A DNA stretch of 43,402 nt from Eggerthellaceae bacterium (GTDB taxonomy: Bacteria; Actinomycetota; Coriobacteriia; Coriobacteriales; Eggerthellaceae), in assembly GCA_022644775.1 (NCBI GenBank), contig JALCHN010000013.1, forward strand, positions 1 through 43,402, written 5' to 3'. Both the position numbers and the translations under genes were made by a program. Below are positions 26,880-33,635 of the stretch, in pieces. Every line of letters begins with the position of its first letter. Positions within the stretch are counted from its first letter, which is position 1. Under the pieces are notes generated by a model. That model searched no databases. It had not been told where the DNA came from and worked only from the letters and a program-made list of their open reading frames with translations.

Positions 26880-27206
26880 TTAATCCAAGTCCCCTTTGCT
26901 ATCGTCTTCCAATTTCTTTTCACGGCGGAACACGCGGTTGCGCCACATGAAGTATATCGATGTGACCGCGATGAAAGCCGCAATTTCGCTGATACCGAAC
27001 GGGAGAATCGAGGGACGGTCGAGCCAGGCGCACAGAAGCATGGCCACCACGAGCACCACCAACGACACGAAGACGCCCGCCAGGCTCTGCCCGGCCGTGG
27101 CGACCATGGTAAGCGACTCGCTTGCTCGGGAAAGCTTCAACGCGAAGAACAGCGGGACGAAGCCCACTACTCCCGCAAGGATTCCGCATGCTATGGCAAG
27201 AGCCAA
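26880..27206 (-). CDS. atpI: ATP synthase-associated membrane protein (AtpI-like)
   Basis: 108 residues with four predicted membrane helices (about 2-24, 38-58, 66-86, and a weak segment near 76-90) and a basic C-terminal tail (WRNRVFRREKKLEDD). AtpI proteins help c-ring assembly and ion supply; they are poorly conserved, so the call rests on position as the first gene of the atp operon, topology and length. The start is TTG (27206-27204), preceded by AAGGAC; no ATG or GTG is available in a good position. Confidence 0.75.
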   Translation of the reverse strand: MALAIACGILAGVVGFVPLFFALKLSRASESLTMVATAGQSLAGVFVSLVVLVVAMLLCAWLDRPSILPFGISEIAAFIAVTSIYFMWRNRVFRREKKLEDDSKGDLD

Positions 27207-27366
27207 CCGAATATGTCCTTCCCTATCCTGCCTTAGGTAAACGATGCGTATATTAACGCATAAACAACGGGCTATTTACAGCTCCGCGAAAAAAAGCGCG
27301 GACAAATTGCCGTTTTTGGGAAAATCACCCGTATAGGCTTACGGCAAATCGCTCCATCTGGGGGAT
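27207..27366 (-). promoter_or_regulatory. Probable promoter region of the atp operon
   Basis: The region is AT-rich. It contains a TGCGT-ATATTA-ACGCA interrupted palindrome (27245-27260) that overlaps possible -10 boxes (TAATAT, ATATAC) on the minus strand, and a CCGCG-T7-CGCGG hairpin near 27284-27302 that may help end the upstream sensor-kinase-size transcript. No -35 can be fixed. Confidence 0.35.
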
Positions 27367-30300
27367 TCACTTGTCCCATCCTTCTACCATTTCGGCGCTG
27401 ATGAGCAGCGCGAAGCGCACGTTCCCATAGCTGCCGTTGGTTACCCACCTGCCCGCGTCGAGCACGCGCACGCGCACGCCGTCGGCCCGCACGATGTGGA
27501 AGGACACGAAGTCGCGGCTGGAACGGGACCCACCGCTTCTTTGCGCGCGGATGACGGTCTCCACCCGATCGCGGTCGTCAGGGGCCACGATGGCACGGAA
27601 ACTGCCACCGCAGTAGGACATGAAGCCCTCGATGCTGTCGCAACCGAACAGGTCGGCGCACAGGCCGTTGGCGAACACGATTTCTTCAGATGCATCGTCC
27701 TTGAAAACGAGCAGGGCCGCGGGAATCCCCTCGACGATATCGTCGAGGCTGAAGCCGATCATGGTGCGCGCATCGGAGCGCATGCCGTCGTTGTATTCGA
27801 ACGCGCCGCCCCGTGCGAGCTTGGCATGGTAGAGCGCCACGTCGGCCTTCCGGCAGAGCTCGACGAATGATTCCCGGCTCCCGCTGCGCCGCACGTAGCC
27901 CGCACAGCAGCGGTAACGGTAGGTCTCCCCGTCCGCTTCGAACGCGTGCTCCCGGCTGAAGAAATCAGCTATACGGGCCATCGCGTCGTCGTCGGGGTCG
28001 ATCATGATCGCCTGGAACTCGTCGCCGCCGAAGCGCGATACGTACGGCTTGCCGAACAGATTCTGCAACTCGCCGGCGAGCGACTCGAGCGCCGCGTCGC
28101 CCACATGGTGGCCGAAGCGATCGTTGAAGACCTTGAAGTTGTCGATGTCGACGGCCACGAGCGCGACGTCGTCGGCCCCCGAAAGGAAGAGGCGCTCGGC
28201 CTTTTCGTCGAATCCGCGGCGGTTGAGCACGCGCGTGAGCGCATCGGTGCGCGACTCGCGCATGAGCACCGCGTTCTCGCGGCGCAGGCTTTCGTTGGCG
28301 GTGCGCAAATCGCCGCCCGCCCGCAGCCCGGCAGCCTGCGACGCACTCGCGCGCCCCGCAGGGGCGAACCGCGCTTCGGCATAGGCGGTCATCTCGCCGA
28401 TATCTTCGCTTTCCGAATAGAGGGCCGTGCCCACCATGGCGTACACGGTACAGGGCGCGCCCGCTACCTGGGTAATCGCGCCCAGGACGCTTTCCACGGC
28501 ATCGCAGACCTCCCCCAGGCGCTTGGCGTCGCAGGGACTCACCACCATCGCGTAGCGAGTGGGGTAGCTGCGCCCCACCGTTACGTCCGGGCCCAGCGTC
28601 TGCAGGGCGCCGGCCACGGCACGCTGCAATTCGTCGAAGGCTTCCGTTCCGTAATCGTCGAGAAAGCGATGCGCACCCAGCAGCTGCACGACCGCGAGGC
28701 CGAAGTCCTCGCGCGTGCGGGCGAAGGCGCGCTCGCGCTGCACGCAGACGCGGTGGATGCCGTTCGCGTTGGGCAGCCCGGTTATGCTGTCTATGTAGGC
28801 CTGGTTGCGCAGGGGCTTGAGCTCCTCTATGCCCACGTTATCGAGAGCATCGATCATATTGGACACGTCGAAAAAGCGGCCCAGCAGTCCCACGATCCTA
28901 TCGCCGCGGTAGACGGGAGCCTTGGTGGCCATGATCGAATGAACCTCATCGCCCACCAGGCAGGTGCCGACCACGTTCGAAACGACGGTTCCATGCTGCA
29001 GAACGTCGAGCTCATCGTGCTTGAAAGGTTCGGAGTCGGGGTGCCAGCCCATGTCTTCGTCGTTTTTGCCCAGAATGTCGGATAGTTCGAGGTTGTAGTA
29101 GCGCAGGAAGGTGCTGTTGGCGCCCAAAAATCGCCGGTCGGCGTCCTTCCAGAACACGCCCGATGTCGCCGAAGACAGCGATGCCGTCCACAGTTCTTCC
29201 GCCGAAAGATTTCCCGCCTGCACGGGAGTGGCGAGTCGCGATTGCTCGAGGGCTGCCTGCGTCAGGCCCGCCGCATCGGTCATCACGCAGAGCAAGAAGC
29301 CATCGACCGAAGAGGACAAAGGCGTGCGGCACAACACGACGCGGCGCAACTCATAGACGCCTTCCTCCACACGCAGACGGAAGAAGCCGCTTAAAATCCC
29401 CTTCGACGCTCCGTCGACGCGCTGAGCGACCGTGGCCGGATCGGCAAACGCGCGGAATGCCTCGACATCGGACGGATAGATCAAACTCTGGGCAATGCGG
29501 TCGATCTCTTCGGGGTACGACCGCGGCCCGCGCTCGCCATCGCTTATCCCATTCGCGCTGTACCAGGTGACGATGCGACCGGAAGCGAGGTCGACCACAT
29601 CGATGGTGGCGATCAGGGGACTCACGACGCCGAACAGGTCTTCGGAACTCGCAACGCCCCCGCTCGACACGACGCGCGCTCGAATAAGGTAGGCGCGCCC
29701 GTAGGGGCGATCCGACACGCACCGCATGCGCACGGCGATTTCCTTGTCGTCCCATACATCGATAAACGTGCGCCCCTTGCCCATCCCCTCGGAAGCGCGC
29801 AGCCCTGCGCGCAAATGCCAGGCGACCGACGAATCGCCGGCAAGCCGGCGGTCGATTTGAAGAGCATCGCTCACGTTCAGGTAGGTTTTGAGCGCGCGGT
29901 TGGCGTACACCGTTCCGAGAGAGCCGTCGCGCTCGACGATAACGGCCACCGCTTCGTCCCGACCGTTCTGAAAACCGTCTTCGGGTCCATAGGGCGCAAG
30001 GCCGCCCTGCACGTCGACGCGCGCGATGTCGTCGAAGAGAAGGCGGGCAGGTGCCGCCAGATAGGAAAAGCCTTTACGGGAAAGGTTGCGTTCGGCCTGA
30101 GCCAGCGGCAGGGGACGCGCGCACCAGTACCCCTGGGCAAGCGAGCAACCCACCTCTTTGAGAAAGCGGAACTGATCTTCGGTTTCAACGCCTTCGGCCA
30201 GGGTCTTCAGGCCCAGATGCTTGGCCATTTCGACCAGATCGCCTACGAGCATGCGCGATTTCCCGCTTTCGGAGCGCAAGAAGAGCATGTCGAGCTTCAC

Positions 30301-31926
30301 ACAATCGAAATCGAAACGCTGAAGGGTGTTCAACGAGCTGTAGCCGCTGCCGAAATCGTCGAGCCACACCTCGTAGCCGCGCTCGTGGAAGATGCGCAGG
30401 TGCCGGGCGATGAGGTCCTCGTTATCCACGAGCGCCGTTTCGGTGATTTCGATGCGAATGAGGCGATGGGGCACGCGATGAGCCCCGAGGATCGCATCGA
30501 TGCGTTCGTGGATATCGGGAAGGTCGAGGTCGAAACGCGACAGGTTCACCGACACGGGCACGAAGGGAGCGAACTCACGCCGCTTCTCCTCGATGATCGC
30601 ACAGACTTGATCGAGTATGGCGAGGTCGAGCAGGTAGGCCTGGCGGGTGTGCTCGAGCACGTCGACGAACGCAGCCGGGGGCAGCATCCCATGAGTGGGA
30701 TCGTCCCAGCGGGCGAGCGCTTCGAATTCTTCCACCTTGCCCGAAAAGGTCCCGACCATCGGCTGCAGATACACCTTCACCCAGCCTTTGGCCACCGCTT
30801 CGCGCACATGGGTGGCCACGTAGTTTTCAACCGCAAGGCTCGTTTCCATCTGCCCCGAATAGCGGCGCCAACAGTTGTGGAAGTCCTCGCGCACGGTCCC
30901 CTTGGCGATTTTGGCGCGATCGAGCGCCTGCGACGTGCTCGTTTCGCTGCCGTCGATCGTATAGATGCCACCCGTCACGTTGACGCGATAGTCCTGTTCT
31001 TCCCTCATCTTGGCGTGCACGACGTCGACGAGGGCCTCTGCCCGATCGTCTTCCACGAGCGCGTAGAAATGGTCGGCTTCGGTGCGACAGGCGCAACCTT
31101 CGCCCGCCTCCTCTTCGAGCAGGGCGCCCAACCGCGTCAGCAGCCAATCGCCCCGGTCGTAGCCGCGAATCCGGTTGAAGGATTTGAAATCGGCAATATC
31201 GAGAAAGACGACCGCCTTAGGCGCAGCGGAAGAGCCTTCGCGGGCGGCGCGAATGGCCGCGTCGACCGCATCCGACATACCCCGCACATTGAGCAGCCCC
31301 GTGAGCCGGTCGCGGGTGGGCACCGCACAGTAATTCGTCCAGTGGCCCCGGCGTTCGAATTCCGCGGAAAGGATGAGGGCCGCCTGCTTCATGAGAAGCG
31401 CCCCGTCGCGAAAGACCGCAGGAGCCGGATGGTTGACGCCCACGAAGCCGCACAGCTCGCCTGCAACCGTAATCGGCGCAATGATGAAGGTATTGAAGCT
31501 TTCGCCCGCGAAGTCGCGCGCCACCGCCGGGTCGTGGGCGCGGAACGCATTGATGTCGGAAACGGCGTAGGCCTCCCCCGCCCGCAGCGCGTTCCATATA
31601 TCCGGTCGGTAGATAGATTCCGACATATCCTGCAAGTCGGCGCGCTGAGAGGGTACGCCCGTCGCGCACCATTCGAAGGTGTTCTGGTAAGTGCCGCGGC
31701 CGTTTATCTCGAACACGAAGGCACGATCGGCGCAGAATCCCCGCCCCAGCCGCGCGAGAAACACGTCGATGCGCTCGCGAGAGTCGCCTTCCCTGTTCGC
31801 CACCGTAACGGCGTCGTCGAGCAGCACGAGGCATTCCGCAAGATTCGATGGCGCTGATTCCGGCGCGTCTGGAAGTCGCAGAGGGCCATAGCCCCGACCG
31901 CCGCACGCTGCGTTAGCTTTCCCCAT
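27367..31926 (-). CDS. Giant soluble c-di-GMP turnover protein: GAF-GGDEF*-EAL-PAS3-GGDEF*-GGDEF-PAS
   Basis: 1519 residues, no membrane helix. Domains in order: GAF (about 30-190); degenerate GGDEF (203-345, EADHF at 283-287 in place of GGDEF); EAL (362-610) with E402-A-L, NLSRFD, EITET, DDFGSG (523-528), VKLD, AEGVET and a late Gln, so phosphodiesterase residues look intact; three PAS-like domains (about 655-755, 760-875, 910-1025); a second degenerate GGDEF (1040-1175); a canonical GGDEF (1222-1375) with GGDEF at 1300-1304 and no RxxD inhibitory site in front; and a C-terminal PAS (1390-1515). It can probably both make and break c-di-GMP, tuned by several ligands. The ATG overlaps the 3' end of the upstream cyclase by 14 nt and has only a weak binding site, which suggests translational coupling. 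Domain bounds are by eye. Confidence 0.88.
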   Translation of the reverse strand: MGKANAACGGRGYGPLRLPDAPESAPSNLAECLVLLDDAVTVANREGDSRERIDVFLARLGRGFCADRAFVFEINGRGTYQNTFEWCATGVPSQRADLQDMSESIYRPDIWNALRAGEAYAVSDINAFRAHDPAVARDFAGESFNTFIIAPITVAGELCGFVGVNHPAPAVFRDGALLMKQAALILSAEFERRGHWTNYCAVPTRDRLTGLLNVRGMSDAVDAAIRAAREGSSAAPKAVVFLDIADFKSFNRIRGYDRGDWLLTRLGALLEEEAGEGCACRTEADHFYALVEDDRAEALVDVVHAKMREEQDYRVNVTGGIYTIDGSETSTSQALDRAKIAKGTVREDFHNCWRRYSGQMETSLAVENYVATHVREAVAKGWVKVYLQPMVGTFSGKVEEFEALARWDDPTHGMLPPAAFVDVLEHTRQAYLLDLAILDQVCAIIEEKRREFAPFVPVSVNLSRFDLDLPDIHERIDAILGAHRVPHRLIRIEITETALVDNEDLIARHLRIFHERGYEVWLDDFGSGYSSLNTLQRFDFDCVKLDMLFLRSESGKSRMLVGDLVEMAKHLGLKTLAEGVETEDQFRFLKEVGCSLAQGYWCARPLPLAQAERNLSRKGFSYLAAPARLLFDDIARVDVQGGLAPYGPEDGFQNGRDEAVAVIVERDGSLGTVYANRALKTYLNVSDALQIDRRLAGDSSVAWHLRAGLRASEGMGKGRTFIDVWDDKEIAVRMRCVSDRPYGRAYLIRARVVSSGGVASSEDLFGVVSPLIATIDVVDLASGRIVTWYSANGISDGERGPRSYPEEIDRIAQSLIYPSDVEAFRAFADPATVAQRVDGASKGILSGFFRLRVEEGVYELRRVVLCRTPLSSSVDGFLLCVMTDAAGLTQAALEQSRLATPVQAGNLSAEELWTASLSSATSGVFWKDADRRFLGANSTFLRYYNLELSDILGKNDEDMGWHPDSEPFKHDELDVLQHGTVVSNVVGTCLVGDEVHSIMATKAPVYRGDRIVGLLGRFFDVSNMIDALDNVGIEELKPLRNQAYIDSITGLPNANGIHRVCVQRERAFARTREDFGLAVVQLLGAHRFLDDYGTEAFDELQRAVAGALQTLGPDVTVGRSYPTRYAMVVSPCDAKRLGEVCDAVESVLGAITQVAGAPCTVYAMVGTALYSESEDIGEMTAYAEARFAPAGRASASQAAGLRAGGDLRTANESLRRENAVLMRESRTDALTRVLNRRGFDEKAERLFLSGADDVALVAVDIDNFKVFNDRFGHHVGDAALESLAGELQNLFGKPYVSRFGGDEFQAIMIDPDDDAMARIADFFSREHAFEADGETYRYRCCAGYVRRSGSRESFVELCRKADVALYHAKLARGGAFEYNDGMRSDARTMIGFSLDDIVEGIPAALLVFKDDASEEIVFANGLCADLFGCDSIEGFMSYCGGSFRAIVAPDDRDRVETVIRAQRSGGSRSSRDFVSFHIVRADGVRVRVLDAGRWVTNGSYGNVRFALLISAEMVEGWDK

Positions 31927-33075
31927 CCTGTGTATGCTCTCCTTTGTTCGCGCGCTTAGCCTTATAGAGGTTGGCGTCCGCAAGGGCGAACAGCTCTTCG
32001 GACGTCCGAGCGTCCGCCCCCATATGGGAGGCGCCCACCGATACGGTAAGCGGGTAGGCAACGCCCGCCTTCTGCGCCGCGCGCACGACCGATTCTCTCA
32101 CCCGAGCGGCGAAGCTCTCTTCCTCCGCCGGGACCACATTCGCTACAATTGTAAACTCATCGCCGCCGTAGCGGGCAAGAAACGCATTCGGTTCGTCGGC
32201 AATGGCGCGCTTCAAACCCCGAGTGACCACCGCAAGAGCTCGATCGCCTTCCAAGTGACCATAAGTGTCGTTGATGTGCTTGAAGCCGTTGACGTCGACC
32301 ATGAAAAGGCTCACGTCGCCGTCGCCCGCCTTCATGCGCTCCCTCACGTGATTGAACAGCAGGTAGCGGTTGTTGAGGCCCGTAAGAGGATCGGTGGAAA
32401 TGAGCGTGTCGAGATAGCCGATGTAGATGACGACGAGGGCGAAGGTGGCTCCCGGCGCCAGGTAGGAAACCCCTGGGAGCGGGCAGCCCAGTATCGAAAA
32501 GGCGATAAGGGCAACGGGATAGAAAGCCAATAGAAACACGCGCTGTCGGTCGATCAACGACATTTTCGCGCGAGCCCACGCGCCGCAGGCCACGGCGCAG
32601 ACCAGCTCGACGGCAAGCAGGGCGTGAACGGCAATATCGAACGTATCGAGCGCGCGTACCTGGGTACCCTCCACGTAAATGAGGACGTGAGTGACCGGGG
32701 ACGCGCAGATGAAGGCGACGATGGCCGCCGTGATCACGTTGATTGTGAGCACGGCATAGGAACGCATCTGGTCAGAGACGTCAAGGTAATACACGAGCAA
32801 GATGAACCACGACCGCGCCGCCATGAAGATGAGCACGGCAGCCGCAAGCGCCACCGCAAGCGCTGCCGCCGCTTCAGCGAAACCGGGAAATCGGTCGGCA
32901 TGCCCAGATTGCCGGGAACAAGGGCGAGAGCGGCGGCAATGTGCCAGGCGAGCATGTTGCGCAGTTTGAGCTGGCGGAGCTGGCGGTCGCCGCGCTGCAC
33001 GACGCGCAGCAGGATATAGCCCATCACGCTCAGGCACAGAACGTCGAGCTGAAGCACGACACTTGGAAAATTCAC
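31913..33075 (-). pseudogene. Membrane diguanylate cyclase, apparently frameshifted
   Basis: The C-terminal GGDEF domain (RYGGDEFTIV, intact signature) and several membrane helices lie in one frame, which ends at 31913. The matching N-terminal membrane part (starting VLQLDVLCLSVMGYILLRVV and continuing LAWHIAAALALVPGNLG) lies in another frame, with a GTG start at 33075 behind AAGGGGGAG. The two frames meet around 32881-32895, where MPTDFP in one becomes DRFPGF in the other. Adding one base (for example to the CCC run) gives a continuous 387-residue protein with an N-terminal multi-TM sensor (about 7 helices) and a C-terminal GGDEF at 304-308. As read, translation would stop at 32734. Sequencing error, a real mutation, or a frameshift switch are all possible. 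Confidence 0.75.
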
Positions 33076-33082
33076 CTTTGAG

Positions 33083-33110
33083 AGCTCCCCCTTGAACGCA
33101 CGAGAGAGCT
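33083..33110 (-). promoter_or_regulatory. Hairpin masking the ribosome binding site of the cyclase
   Basis: On the minus strand AGCTCTCTC (33110-33102) can pair, with two G-U pairs, with GGGGGAGCT (33091-33083), which contains the AAGGGGGAG binding site of the GTG start at 33075. It lies just after the c-di-GMP riboswitch and is a natural translational expression platform. Confidence 0.5.
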
Positions 33111-33133
33111 TCCGCGCCGCAGTGGAACGGCTG

Positions 33134-33206
33134 GGTGCAGCTGGCTGCCATCGGATGGAAGGCCCTCTAGCTTTGCGTCACCGTCTTTCGACGGCTTTGC
33201 CAAAAT
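33134..33206 (-). ncRNA. Cyclic-di-GMP-I (GEMM) riboswitch
   Basis: On the minus strand the conserved parts come in order: GGCAAA (33201-33196); P2 stem CCGTC-GAAA-GACGG with the GNRA loop (33194-33181); the invariant GACGCAAAGC (33179-33170); then P3, GGGCC...CCAT-CCG-ATGG...CAGCC (33166-33143). The class I riboswitch binds one c-di-GMP between P1/P2/P3. It starts about 10 nt after the predicted start of transcription. The regulated gene is a membrane diguanylate cyclase, so the circuit would be feedback control by the product. No other copy of the motif was found in the window. Confidence 0.88.
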
Positions 33207-33222
33207 CATATTAGGAATCTTT

Positions 33223-33251
33223 ATTATAGAATGGTCGCCGCTCACCGAAAA
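33223..33251 (-). promoter_or_regulatory. Promoter of the riboswitch-cyclase-giant sensor operon
   Basis: A perfect TATAAT (33228-33223) on the minus strand; the -35 at about 33246-33251 (TTTTCG) is a weak match at 17-nt spacing. Predicted start near 33216, immediately before the riboswitch. Confidence 0.65.
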
Positions 33252-33319
33252 CCGCTCGAAAGAACTTTCATACTCTGCTGATATCGGGGGTTTTCCCGAT
33301 TCCAACCGGGCGTTTCACA

Positions 33320-33325
33320 TACAAT
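33320..33325 (+). promoter_or_regulatory. Possible -10 of the GGDEF-EAL gene
   Basis: TACAAT is the best -10 match on the plus strand upstream of the gene at 33636; no matching -35 is found. It would give a leader of about 300 nt, which includes short hairpins (GGCGG...CCGCC and TGGGA-cat-TCCCA) and a small ORF. Confidence 0.3.
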
Positions 33326-33424
33326 GCAGCTGTACAACTTACGTAAAGAGAACGACCCATCTCTCTGGCGGCGCCGTCGCAACCGCCCCACCGACCTGGG
33401 ACATTCCCACGAAAAGGAGCGGTC

Positions 33425-33613
33425 ATGGCAGAGGAGCTGCTTGAGGTTTCGCATGCGCTTGCGTTCGGCAGCGCCTGGAGATTGGGGGGGTCAAACCCAG
33501 GCCCCGCTCGTGGCGGGCGGCCACAGGCGCACGATGATCGTCCGTCGGTGCGCGCGATAGGCTCGCTCCATGTCCGCATTCAGCACCAGTCCCTCGAACG
33601 GCGCTTCGCCTAG
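33425..33613 (+). CDS. Possible leader ORF before the GGDEF-EAL gene
   Basis: 62 codons, starting with ATG behind a good AAAAGGAG site and ending in TAG 22 nt before the ATG of the large downstream gene. The first 20 residues (MAEELLEVSHALAFGSAW) look helical; the rest is Arg/Gly/Pro-rich and does not look like a folded protein. It resembles nothing I know. It may be an upstream ORF that affects reinitiation, a decayed gene start or chance. Confidence 0.3.
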   Translation: MAEELLEVSHALAFGSAWRLGGSNPGPARGGRPQAHDDRPSVRAIGSLHVRIQHQSLERRFA

Positions 33614-33635
33614 CAGCCGGGAGAGGCGCGAAACC

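Noticed and set aside
29815-31857. 680-codon frame antisense to the giant c-di-GMP protein
   Set aside because: Same cause as above; no binding site and an implausible composition, whereas the minus-strand frame has recognisable GAF, EAL and GGDEF domains.
31913-33151. A single 412-codon cyclase starting at 33151
   Set aside because: The first 85 residues would come from the riboswitch leader and from the wrong frame over the membrane part. The real N-terminus is in the other frame with a GTG behind a strong binding site.
33072-33305. 77-codon minus-strand frame over the riboswitch
   Set aside because: It covers the promoter and the aptamer. The nucleotide conservation pattern is that of the GEMM RNA, so coding is not believable.
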